From the IMG/VR virus record IMGVR_UViG_3300044977_000271, positions 1 to 30,125 of that record: a stretch of DNA of 30,125 bases, one strand, 5' to 3'. Below are positions 1-6,131 of the stretch, in pieces. Position 1 is the first letter of the stretch, and every line of letters starts with the position of its first letter. The DNA comes from a virus. Below the pieces are notes generated by a model. It had not been told where the DNA came from, made no database searches, and saw only the letters and a program-made list of their open reading frames with translations. Made by a program: the position numbers and the translations under genes.

Positions 1-317
1 TCACGGTAGGTATATCGTATACATTCGTCTACTGAGAAATCATCAAAGCCATCTTCTTTTGATTTTGCCAATTCAACCGCTTCATACATGCGGGCAGAAT
101 CTATAGCTCGTATGACAACAAAGGGAACGTCGATCGATATCTGCACTTCTTTGTCCGGGGATTCTTTAGGCTTTATTCCCGCTTCATCGTTCATCATCCT
201 TTCTCGAGCGTCTAAATTTATCGAAAGGATGGTATTTTTTAAGCTGGCCCTCAGTACTTCTATGGGAGTATTTGATTTAAAGCTCCAGCTCAACGCCTTT
301 TTGTGCTCTTCGTTCAT
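1..317 (-). CDS. Hypothetical protein, truncated by the window edge
   Basis: A leftward reading frame of at least 105 codons starts at 317 and stays open to the window edge, so its C-terminus is missing. The ATG overlaps the TGA of the HTH gene to its right in an ATGA junction, and AGAAGGG lies about 6 bases upstream, so the two genes are probably translationally coupled. The N-terminus (MNEEHKKALSWSF) is charged. Residues about 59-75 (VQISIDVPFVVIRAI) look like a beta strand, followed by helical, acidic sequence. I do not recognise the family. The coupling to an HTH protein suggests a regulatory or early-gene role, but that is inference only. Confidence 0.6.
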   Translation of the reverse strand, partial: MNEEHKKALSWSFKSNTPIEVLRASLKNTILSINLDARERMMNDEAGIKPKESPDKEVQISIDVPFVVIRAIDSARMYEAVELAKSKEDGFDDFSVDECIRYTYR

Positions 318-910
318 TTGTCGCCCTTCTCTAATAATTCTCTATAAGCAGCATTCATAAACTCTTTTCTTGATGCGCCAAGCACATATGCAAGCCTCTC
401 CACAATTTGGGGATCGGGAATAAGATTATAATCCTCAATCGAAGATATAAAAGTTTTCGGCAAATTCAAAATCCCTAGCCGCTTAAGCACCTGATCGACG
501 CGCCATCCACGCATTCTTCTATGCCTCTTTACGAGCGAACCGAATGATTCTGCAGGCTGATGGTGTTGCCGATGAGGTGAATTGGTCTTCACCTCATAGC
601 TCGATACTTTCGGTGCATTTGTCATGGTACGCACACGTATGCTTTGATTGCGATGGCTCGGGAATGTCGGCCGCTTTGCCATTCCTTTAGGCCGAGACGA
701 TATGATGATCTCAGGCTTTTCTTTTGGCCCACCACGATACAGGTCATTATAAGGAACGCGCTCAACACTCTTCCTGTCTTCGAGCACCTCTTGCGGATCA
801 AACGGCAGATCTTTATGGTAATCCTTTGCCGGATCTTCCTTTTGTGGCTTCATAAAACTAAATATACTACCTAGAAATTTCTGTACTCGCTTAAGATTTG
901 GTCCGCGCAT
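314..910 (-). CDS. Helix-turn-helix (Cro/CI, XRE-type) regulator
   Basis: This 198-residue leftward gene has GGGAGGGAAC just before its ATG. Residues 1-120 are basic and proline-rich with no fold I recognise. Residues about 123-198 match a Cro/CI-type HTH domain: SFGSLVKRHRRMRGW, then VDQVLKRLG, a third segment ending FISSIEDYNLIPDP, then VERLAYVLGASRKEF, which is the usual end of such domains. Single-domain phage repressors are often shorter; here a long N-terminal extension replaces the usual C-terminal dimerisation domain. It faces the portal operon across a control region with repeated AT-rich motifs, which are natural candidates for its operator. HTH assignment is fairly safe; the role as repressor is inferred. 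Confidence 0.7.
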   Translation of the reverse strand: MRGPNLKRVQKFLGSIFSFMKPQKEDPAKDYHKDLPFDPQEVLEDRKSVERVPYNDLYRGGPKEKPEIIISSRPKGMAKRPTFPSHRNQSIRVRTMTNAPKVSSYEVKTNSPHRQHHQPAESFGSLVKRHRRMRGWRVDQVLKRLGILNLPKTFISSIEDYNLIPDPQIVERLAYVLGASRKEFMNAAYRELLEKGDK

Positions 911-945
911 GTTCCCTCCCCATCAATTCGTCATATATATTCATT

Positions 946-968
946 ATATCATTATTAATATCATTAAT
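946..968. promoter_or_regulatory. Operator-like AT-rich tandem motif
   Basis: ATATCATTATT (946-956) and ATATCATTAAT (958-968) are near-identical tandem copies 12 bp apart, between the divergent HTH and portal genes. The same 11-mer occurs in two other divergent intergenic regions (19784-19794 and 28471-28481). On the leftward strand a TATAAT (948-943) overlaps the motif, so a protein bound here could control the HTH gene. Binding is inferred from repetition and position. Confidence 0.5.
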
Positions 969-1012
969 ATACAAAAACTAACTTGTGTGACATCTCCATT
1001 ATTCGTCGCTGC

Positions 1013-1042
1013 TTGAATTTATTCATATTTCCTTTGTAGGAT
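1013..1042 (+). promoter_or_regulatory. Candidate promoter of the portal operon
   Basis: TTGAAT (1013-1018) and TAGGAT (1037-1042) are separated by 18 bp. The spacer TTATTCATATTTCC closely matches the spacers of candidate promoters at 3827 and 6650: 18 of 21 bases agree with the former starting from the C before the -35. The portal ATG lies about 35 bases downstream of the -10, after the ribosome site GAGGTG. The match between sites is the main evidence, since the -10 alone is mediocre. Confidence 0.45.
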
Positions 1043-1077
1043 CGTTGTAGTTACGAATTATAACACGAGGTGAGACG

Positions 1078-3108
1078 ATGCTATTCCCCCAATTAGGCCC
1101 TCAGTACTACGATGACAAGCACAAGGAAGTTCTTGGCCTTATGGAGGCATTTTACGCTGAGAGCATAACGATCAATCAATCCTTTTGGGGGGAGAGTGAC
1201 ACTGACTATCGCTTCTGGTCAGGAGACCAGACTTTGTGGAACGATTACTATGGCAACCTACCCGCAAATCGTCGACGTCAGTTCAATTTTAACCGAATCC
1301 GCCGCGTAACTAACATGATTAGCGGACATCAGCGCCGTAACCGGAAGTCCACGATTGTAACTCCCGTCGAAAATGCCGATGCGGAGACTGCAGATCAATT
1401 CACCAAAGTTCTTATGTGGATCAACAAGCAAGAAGGCGTACTGGAAACAATATCCGATGCCTTTGAGGGCGCTATCATCGGTGGCATGAACTTGCTCCAT
1501 GTCTGGATGGACTATCGCTCAGATCCTGTGTCGGGCAATATTCGCGTCGACAACTGCTCATATAACTCATTCCTTATCGATCCCTACTTTAAGAAGCAAG
1601 ATCTCTCAGACTGCCGCGCTATATGGAAGCGCTCATTCCTTACGAAACGAGAATGTATCGCCTTGATGCCCTATTACGCAGATCAGATCCTTTCCCTGAC
1701 AGGACTCGATGCGGGTACCGGTAGGGATGGCAAGTTTCAATTTCAACCTGAATCATATAATTATGGTTATAAAAATTTATTGACATATGATGAATTTTGG
1801 TATAGAGATTATCGAACACAAAAGATGCTCACGGACACGCAAACCGGTGAGACGATGGAGTGGCCGAACAATAATGAAGAGCGTTTAAAGCTCTTTCTTC
1901 AAACGTATCCGCAGGTTACGGTTACGGACAGTGAGATACCAACATGCCGCTTGGCGGTCGTTATTCAAGGGAAAGTGTTTTATGACGGGCCAAACCCGAT
2001 GGGGATTGATCAGTATCCTTTTGTTCCTGTGCTGGCTTATTACGCACCAGAAATGCCTTATTTCCCTCAGCGCGTTCAAGGCGTCGTGCGCAACATTAGG
2101 GATGCTCAGTATTTGTATAATCGCCGGAAGGTCATTGAACTGGATATCTTCGAGTCTCAGATAAACTCGGGCTATATCTACAAGGAAAATGCGCTGGTGA
2201 ACCCACGCGATATCTTCTTGAGCGGACAGGGCAAAGGGCTCGCGCTTAAAGAAGAAGCGAATATGACCGATGTAATACAGATTCAGCCGCCTAATGTACC
2301 GCCTTCAATGATCGAGATATCAAAGATCATGGGCCAGGAAATTTTGGAAATATCGGGTGTGAACGAAGAGTTACTCGGCAGCGCGATCGATGATAAAGCA
2401 GGCGTTCTTTCCATGCTCCGGCAATCTTCTGGATTGATAACTTTACAGGGACTCTTTGATAAGCTCGACCATTCACAAAAGCTGCTCGGCGGCATTATGA
2501 TTGACCTTATCCAAGCAAACTTTACGCCCGGAAAAATTCAAAAAATACTTGAAGGCAAACAGCCAGCTCCTCAGTTCTATAGCAAAGCATTCGGCAAATA
2601 TGGCTGCGTGGTTGAAGAAGGCCTTAATACCTCGACCCAGAAGCAGATGCAATTCGCCCAACTCCTTCAACTACGAGAAACAGGCGTACCGGTTCCTGAT
2701 GAAGTATTGCTTGAAGCAGCAACGCTCCAAAACAAAAAAGAGCTTATCGAGGCTATCCAGCAGCAACGACAGCAGCAACAACAGATACAACAGATGCAGA
2801 TTCAATCTACACTTGCTGAACAACAAGCTCGAACCAATCTCTCTCAAGCGCGCGCTGTGGCAGATCAGGGTCTCGGCCTTGAGCGCCTCAGCCGTATCCA
2901 GGAAAATAAAGCACTCGCCGAAGAGCGAACTGCTGCAGCTGAAAAAGACCGCGACGCAGCGCTTCTTAGCCTCATTAAGGCGTCCAAAGAGATCGATTCA
3001 ATCGACATATCCCACATATCGGAACTTTTGAAGTTGAGTGCTATGATGAAGAGCCAGCAACAACAACAAGCGAGAGAAGGGGAGAGTCTCAATGGAGAAG
3101 GCACTTGA
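1078..3108 (+). CDS. Portal protein (P22-like)
   Basis: The protein has 676 residues, near the roughly 725 of P22 portal. A portal forms the dodecameric ring at one capsid vertex through which DNA is packaged and ejected, and nucleates head assembly. The N-terminal half carries family-like stretches: FNFNRIRRVTNMISGHQRRN (about residue 64-83), a GAIIGGMNLLHVWMDY segment, and a run through VQGVVRNIRDAQYLYNRR. Residues about 555-660 are helical and glutamine-rich (QQQRQQQQQIQQMQIQ), fitting the long C-terminal helical barrel of P22-type portals. It leads an operon whose next gene overlaps its 3' end by 17 bases. Terminase is not beside it here, which is unusual. Recognition is from remembered family features, not a search. 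Confidence 0.88.
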   Translation: MLFPQLGPQYYDDKHKEVLGLMEAFYAESITINQSFWGESDTDYRFWSGDQTLWNDYYGNLPANRRRQFNFNRIRRVTNMISGHQRRNRKSTIVTPVENADAETADQFTKVLMWINKQEGVLETISDAFEGAIIGGMNLLHVWMDYRSDPVSGNIRVDNCSYNSFLIDPYFKKQDLSDCRAIWKRSFLTKRECIALMPYYADQILSLTGLDAGTGRDGKFQFQPESYNYGYKNLLTYDEFWYRDYRTQKMLTDTQTGETMEWPNNNEERLKLFLQTYPQVTVTDSEIPTCRLAVVIQGKVFYDGPNPMGIDQYPFVPVLAYYAPEMPYFPQRVQGVVRNIRDAQYLYNRRKVIELDIFESQINSGYIYKENALVNPRDIFLSGQGKGLALKEEANMTDVIQIQPPNVPPSMIEISKIMGQEILEISGVNEELLGSAIDDKAGVLSMLRQSSGLITLQGLFDKLDHSQKLLGGIMIDLIQANFTPGKIQKILEGKQPAPQFYSKAFGKYGCVVEEGLNTSTQKQMQFAQLLQLRETGVPVPDEVLLEAATLQNKKELIEAIQQQRQQQQQIQQMQIQSTLAEQQARTNLSQARAVADQGLGLERLSRIQENKALAEERTAAAEKDRDAALLSLIKASKEIDSIDISHISELLKLSAMMKSQQQQQAREGESLNGEGT

Positions 3109-3487
3109 TCTATTAAGAGAGGCAATAGTCGATATTAAGCCATACTTCGCCGCATGGGCCGGGTGTGGGATTGTATCGATCATTATCAATATCATTATGG
3201 GAATGTGCGTTGGCGCACTCGCCATCTATCTATTCTATTGGATTATTAGTCTGGGTAAGGTCGGCGCATGTTTCTTCATGGAAGAGCTCAACGAAAAGCG
3301 CCAGATAAGAGGCATCGAGCACCAAATGAGACTCCAAGAGATCAAAGAAGAACAAGCCTTCAAGATAGCCGAGCTTAAAAACAAGCTTGAGCGCGCCAAG
3401 TCTGAAGAGATATGGAAGCGTAAGCAGATAGAAGCTCGCTATAAGGCTGAAGTGGAATATGACGCACGGTTCAGGGGACAACAATGA
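3092..3487 (+). CDS. Small membrane protein with coiled-coil tail
   Basis: This 131-residue protein starts inside the 3' end of the portal gene, with GGGGAG placed before the ATG. Residues about 18-62 are strongly hydrophobic (FAAWAGCGIVSIIINIIMGM onward), enough for one long or two short membrane helices. Residues about 65-125 are highly charged and predicted helical (KRQIRGIEHQMRLQEIKEEQ), typical of a coiled coil on one side of the membrane. Its stop overlaps the next gene's start. The layout would suit a holin, spanin-like or virion membrane-contact protein, but no family is recognised and none of these roles is shown. Confidence 0.7.
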   Translation: MEKALDLLREAIVDIKPYFAAWAGCGIVSIIINIIMGMCVGALAIYLFYWIISLGKVGACFFMEELNEKRQIRGIEHQMRLQEIKEEQAFKIAELKNKLERAKSEEIWKRKQIEARYKAEVEYDARFRGQQ

Positions 3488-3681
3488 GCAATATCTTTGC
3501 ACTATTTTTTGCAGTTGCCGCATTTTGCATAGGCAACAATCACGGACAACAGACTGTTGAATATAGATGTCTCGAAGATGATCGATGCTTTGTGATATAT
3601 GACCCTTTGCGAGAGCCGTCATATTATATCGTATGGTTTGAACCTCCTACGCTAGAAGCTTCGGCGGTCAAGCGAACTTGA
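3484..3681 (+). CDS. Small putative secreted protein
   Basis: This 65-residue protein starts in an ATGA overlap with the membrane protein before it. Residues 1-22 (MSNIFALFFAVAAFCIGNNH) look like a short signal peptide or membrane anchor, although there is no basic residue near the N-terminus. The mature part has two cysteines close together (CLEDDRC) that could form a disulphide outside the cytoplasm, and an aromatic segment YYIVWFEPP. It ends the portal operon. Its stop codon lies within the -35 region of the promoter at 3678. Pairing of an inner-membrane coiled-coil protein with a small exported protein recalls spanin pairs, but no lipobox is seen, so this is only a possibility. Confidence 0.55.
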   Translation: MSNIFALFFAVAAFCIGNNHGQQTVEYRCLEDDRCFVIYDPLREPSYYIVWFEPPTLEASAVKRT

Positions 3682-3706
3682 TGATAAAAAAATCTAGATT
3701 TATACT
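3678..3706 (+). promoter_or_regulatory. Strong sigma-70-type promoter
   Basis: TTGATG (3678-3683), exactly 17 bp, then TATACT (3701-3706): four of six and five of six matches to the bacterial consensus at the ideal spacing. The expected start is near 3713. The only thing between that start and the terminator at 3745-3779 is about 30 bases without a usable start codon. Confidence 0.6.
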
Positions 3707-3712
3707 ATAAGC

Positions 3713-3780
3713 GTCTATCCTTCTCAAGGGAGACAACAATCAAAGGGCGGCGTATTTTCGACGGATACGTCGCCTTTTTA
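3713..3780 (+). ncRNA. Candidate short non-coding RNA
   Basis: The promoter at 3678-3706 should start a transcript near 3713, and a full intrinsic terminator ends it near 3779, giving an RNA of about 65-70 bases. No ATG, GTG or TTG stands at a suitable distance from the only purine-rich stretch (AAGGGAG, about 3727-3733), so it is unlikely to encode a peptide. It could be a regulatory RNA, a decoy or a cis-acting leader that controls read-through into the operon at 3936. This is inferred from promoter and terminator spacing alone. Confidence 0.35.
3745..3780 (+). terminator. Intrinsic terminator after the portal operon
   Basis: GGCGGCGTAT (3746-3755) pairs with ATACGTCGCC (3765-3774) with one G-U pair and a 9-base loop, followed by TTTTT. 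AAAG before the stem extends the pairing into the T-run. It separates the portal operon and the short promoter-driven RNA from the next operon. Confidence 0.8.
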
Positions 3781-3826
3781 TTTGCTCAAATCAGTTGTCT
3801 CCAGACTGTCGACAACTTGTCTACAC

Positions 3827-3856
3827 TTGATTGTGTTCATATTTCCGCTTTATGAA
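3827..3856 (+). promoter_or_regulatory. Candidate promoter of the 3936-5055 operon
   Basis: TTGATT (3827-3832), 18 bp, TATGAA (3851-3856). The spacer holds TTCATATTTCC, identical to that upstream of the portal gene at the same distance. It follows the terminator at 3745-3780, as a promoter for the next operon should. Confidence 0.5.
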
Positions 3857-3935
3857 TTAAGTGCTTACTTATCTTATGGTAAGAGGTTAACCCTTGCAGC
3901 TCTTAACGAGGTCTGTAGTTACATAAGGAGCCATC

Positions 3936-4301
3936 ATGGCAAAACGATATCACAAATCTTCGCGCGGCGAATCAACCGAAATGCATATGAAAGATATGCA
4001 CAATGACGAACGCCGTCATAATGCAGGATCGGAAAAAGAACATGAATTTGGAAAAACACGTCGTCTGGATATGTATGGCGGTATGGATGCTCGCCGTCGT
4101 ACTGAATTGGAAGACGCAGGAATGATCCATGAAGATCATCGCGCTATTGCCAATTTACCTCAAGAAGTCATGATTAAGCCATATCCATTAACAGGTCCCT
4201 ATAATCCTGAAGGCCTTGATGATACCATTCGTGGCGTAGATCACCAAATGGATTACGATGACAAACAAAGAGCGCGTCATTTCTTTCCTAAGAAAGTTTA
4301 A
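3936..4301 (+). CDS. Conserved small basic protein with GM-ED-ANLP motif
   Basis: This 121-residue protein begins after ATAAGGAG at good spacing. The N-terminus is rich in Lys, Arg, His and Met. Residues about 49-87 carry the core MDARRRTELEDAGMIHEDHR followed by AIANLPQEVMIKPYP, which is repeated in modified form in the next gene. I do not know a function for this motif. The small size, basic character and position after the portal suggest a virion or DNA-associated protein, but there is no direct evidence. It should not be read as an enzyme: no catalytic motif is visible. The two genes probably arose by duplication. Confidence 0.75.
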   Translation: MAKRYHKSSRGESTEMHMKDMHNDERRHNAGSEKEHEFGKTRRLDMYGGMDARRRTELEDAGMIHEDHRAIANLPQEVMIKPYPLTGPYNPEGLDDTIRGVDHQMDYDDKQRARHFFPKKV

Positions 4302-4315
4302 AGCGAAGGTGTCAT

Positions 4316-4660
4316 ATGGAAATGATCGACATATTCTTCTCAGCTGGACGCGTGAAGCGTGGTAGTGAAGATAATGAGCCCGTCAAAGCTCCAGGTCGCA
4401 ATCAAGCGCGTAATTCATATGCGAAGACCTTCGCCGATGAACTTATGCGTGAAGACATGAAGCTGAGAGCAGTTCCCTATCCCCAAGAAACATGTGATCC
4501 ACGTCGCCGCCAGGAATTAGCTGATGGCGGCATGGTCCGCGAAGATGAGCGAGCAATGGCAAATCTCCCCCGGCAGGCAGTCCATCACGAATATCCACGG
4601 CTTGGATACTATTCCAGCCCGTACATCGATTCCCTTGCAGTAAATCGCTCGGAGGATTAA
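4316..4660 (+). CDS. Paralogue of the preceding GM-ED-ANLP protein
   Basis: This 114-residue protein starts 14 bases after the previous stop, with GAAGGTG before the ATG; a second ATG two codons on is also possible. Residues about 60-92 read CDPRRRQELADGGMVREDER then AMANLPRQAVHHEYP, aligning with the preceding gene: D-x-RRR-x-EL-x-D-x-GM-x-x-ED-x-R-A-x-ANLP. Outside this block the two proteins differ, so only the motif is conserved. The pattern suggests a short binding element shared by both, perhaps for a common virion partner. Function unknown. Confidence 0.72.
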   Translation: MEMIDIFFSAGRVKRGSEDNEPVKAPGRNQARNSYAKTFADELMREDMKLRAVPYPQETCDPRRRQELADGGMVREDERAMANLPRQAVHHEYPRLGYYSSPYIDSLAVNRSED

Positions 4661-4662
4661 GC

Positions 4663-4812
4663 ATGCCAACGATGCCACGCATACCGGGAAAAGGAAAAAA
4701 GGTCGCCTGGAAAATTCTGGGCGTACCACCCAACATCTCCTTTAAGCCCGATCAGCGACAGAAGAAAATCAACCAACGCCTCATTTTTGAGGAATCAACC
4801 CGCGTTAGGTAG
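4663..4812 (+). CDS. Very small basic protein (49 residues)
   Basis: This short frame starts two bases after the previous stop and has a strong ribosome site (GGAGGATTAAGC before ATG). It encodes 49 residues beginning MPTMPRIPGKGKKVAWKILG and ending EESTRVR. Lysine, arginine and proline are abundant and no signal or membrane segment is seen. The stop is three bases before the next start, so it fits the operon exactly. Function unknown; a nucleic-acid or virion-internal role is plausible from charge. The tight spacing and ribosome site make it likely to be expressed. Confidence 0.65.
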   Translation: MPTMPRIPGKGKKVAWKILGVPPNISFKPDQRQKKINQRLIFEESTRVR

Positions 4813-4815
4813 AAA

Positions 4816-5055
4816 ATGAAAAAGAAATGCACCGCCTGCGAAAAGAAAATGATGAAAAAAGTAGCCAAGAAAGCCGTTAAAAAAGGAAAAAAGGAAGGCG
4901 AGAAAGTAGAGAAAGTAATGAGCGAATATAAGCACGGAGAACTGCACAGCGGATCTAAAAAAGGTCCAAAAGTGAAGAGCCGAAAACAAGCTGTTGCGAT
5001 CGCACTTTCTGAGGCCAGAAAAGTAGGCGAAAAAATTCCTAAAAAGAAAAAATAA
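4816..5055 (+). CDS. DUF6496 family small lysine-rich protein
   Basis: This 79-residue protein is about one-third lysine. Residues 1-30 are a lysine-rich helix with CTAC. Residues about 34-73 match what I recall of DUF6496: VMSEYKHGELHSGS, then KVKSRKQAVAIALSEARK. The family is widespread in phages and some bacteria and its function is unknown; the charge suggests DNA binding or condensation in the virion. It ends the operon and is followed directly by a strong hairpin terminator. Its ribosome site (AGGTAG) is weak, suggesting coupling to the gene just upstream. Confidence 0.78.
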   Translation: MKKKCTACEKKMMKKVAKKAVKKGKKEGEKVEKVMSEYKHGELHSGSKKGPKVKSRKQAVAIALSEARKVGEKIPKKKK

Positions 5056-5063
5056 CGCCCAAT

Positions 5064-5099
5064 AAAAGAGCCCTACTTTATTCGAAGTAGGGCTCTTTT
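5064..5099. terminator. Perfect bidirectional intrinsic terminator
   Basis: A 15-bp perfect stem, AAAAGAGCCCTACTT (5064-5078) with AAGTAGGGCTCTTTT (5085-5099), around a 6-base loop. A-tract and T-tract on the two sides let it work in both directions between the rightward DUF6496 gene and the leftward membrane protein gene. Confidence 0.9.
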
Positions 5100-5135
5100 C
5101 TATCATAAGTGATGCTGACTAACTTATGATAGTGT

Positions 5136-5411
5136 TCAATCTCTCAAAAATGGCCTGAACAAAAAGTAGTTCATCGGATATTGAATCATTGCCGCTATGG
5201 CAACATGCTTAAACTGGCATAAGGTAAGTTCAAAACCCAAGTAGGGTGCAAGAACAATCCACCAACCGGCAACAATAAGAACGATCAGCGCAAGAAGCAC
5301 AACCCAACCATTTTTCGTATGGGGTGGAATAATCCTAAATACCTGATTAACAAGTACTAAGATAATGCCACTCACCAAGTAGACTAAAGATAAATCGTAC
5401 CATTTAATCAT
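5136..5411 (-). CDS. Small multi-pass membrane protein
   Basis: This 91-residue leftward gene begins one base after the stop of the secreted-protein gene upstream. Three hydrophobic stretches can be seen: about residues 8-27 (LVYLVSGIILVLVNQVF), 36-57 (WVVLLALIVLIVAGWWIVLA) and a weaker one at 68-86. There is a short charged end (RPFLRD). The ribosome site is poor (ACGGGACC), so translational coupling is likely. Size and topology are compatible with a holin or an exclusion-type membrane protein, but its place in a leftward accessory block does not settle which. Function unknown. Confidence 0.65.
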   Translation of the reverse strand: MIKWYDLSLVYLVSGIILVLVNQVFRIIPPHTKNGWVVLLALIVLIVAGWWIVLAPYLGFELTLCQFKHVAIAAMIQYPMNYFLFRPFLRD

Positions 5412-6014
5412 TTATACCGGTCCCGTCGCAACAGCCATCGCCATGCCAGTTGTGGCTCCCACGGTATTAGCAGCAACTCCAATAGGAAGCATGAATGTCG
5501 CTTCGAGCGAACCAAAAACAACAGGTGCTGCAGGGCCCGCAAATGAAGAAACAATCGCAATCGCTCCATGGCATACAAAATGAGTTAAGAATTTGCCCGT
5601 GAAGAATCCTCCCCAGAATCCAAGAACTCCACCACCTTTGCCATCAACATGAGCACGAAGCATATAGTTGCCATCGCTCATTTGAGTAGCACGCAAGCTG
5701 CCTTTTTCAAGGAATTTGCAGAGGTTGTTCGCGTTGAGATTCCTAACAGTGTTATCCATGCAATCTGAAGTAACTCGTCGTGAGCAATCTCCTTGGGTTA
5801 CTGCGAAATATTTACCCGTATGACCAATTAATGGCCCCGTCTGCGCCAAGGCTACGCCGGGCAGGCCCGCATAATTATTTCGCTGCTTTTGTGTGCACGC
5901 CTGTCTTGCATTGTTCATCAAAAGCGTCTGCATCTGGCGCCCCTGATGCTGCATCTGCGATGCCTGACAAAGTGTTGATAAAACTGATAATGACAAGAGT
6001 AACGTCTTGTTCAT
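5412..6014 (-). CDS. Secreted cysteine-containing hydrophobic protein
   Basis: This 200-residue protein has a good signal peptide: MNKTLLLSLSVLSTLCQASQ with likely cleavage after CQA. GAGGGAAATC precedes the ATG. The middle (residues about 35-110) has several cysteines that could pair outside the cytoplasm. The C-terminal 75 residues are glycine- and alanine-rich and hydrophobic (GGGVLGFWGGFFTG; AIAIVSSFAGPAAPVVFG), as in proteins that enter membranes. It and the membrane protein after it lie between two related hairpins. I do not recognise the family. It looks like an accessory surface or envelope protein, perhaps altering the host envelope; this is inference. Confidence 0.65.
   Translation of the reverse strand: MNKTLLLSLSVLSTLCQASQMQHQGRQMQTLLMNNARQACTQKQRNNYAGLPGVALAQTGPLIGHTGKYFAVTQGDCSRRVTSDCMDNTVRNLNANNLCKFLEKGSLRATQMSDGNYMLRAHVDGKGGGVLGFWGGFFTGKFLTHFVCHGAIAIVSSFAGPAAPVVFGSLEATFMLPIGVAANTVGATTGMAMAVATGPV
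5847..5866. repeat. GC-rich 20-mer shared with 16712-16731
   Basis: CAAGGCTACGCCGGGCAGGC differs by one base from the reverse complement of 16712-16731. It lies inside the secreted-protein gene, where the leftward frame reads GLPGVALAQ. The other copy can be read as SLPAVALCE, a similar peptide. The shared reading frame and base composition suggest a small in-frame palindromic element or a relic of one. Confidence 0.45.
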
Positions 6015-6072
6015 GATTTCCCTCTCCCAAGGATGGTCCGTATTCGCTCGCTAGGCTATTCCGAGACACGTT

Positions 6073-6104
6073 AATAAGTAGGGCCGTCTGTGGCCCTACT
6101 TATT
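6073..6104. terminator. Hairpin downstream of the lipoprotein gene
   Basis: A 13-bp perfect stem, AATAAGTAGGGCC (6073-6085) with GGCCCTACTTATT (6092-6104), and a 6-base loop. The following T-run is weak on the leftward strand. The arm AAGTAGGGC is the same as in the terminator at 5064-5099. It lies between the lipoprotein and secreted-protein genes and probably ends leftward transcripts from 6569. Confidence 0.6.
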
Positions 6105-6131
6105 CTACACAATAGATCTATTATCTCAACA

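Noticed and set aside
2501-3031. 176-codon frame inside the portal gene
   Set aside because: Out-of-frame shadow of the Gln-rich portal C-terminus, without ribosome site or recognisable domain.
3782-4006. 74-codon rightward frame before the 3936 gene
   Set aside because: It runs through a promoter-like region, lacks a ribosome site and overlaps a gene with a strong one in another frame.
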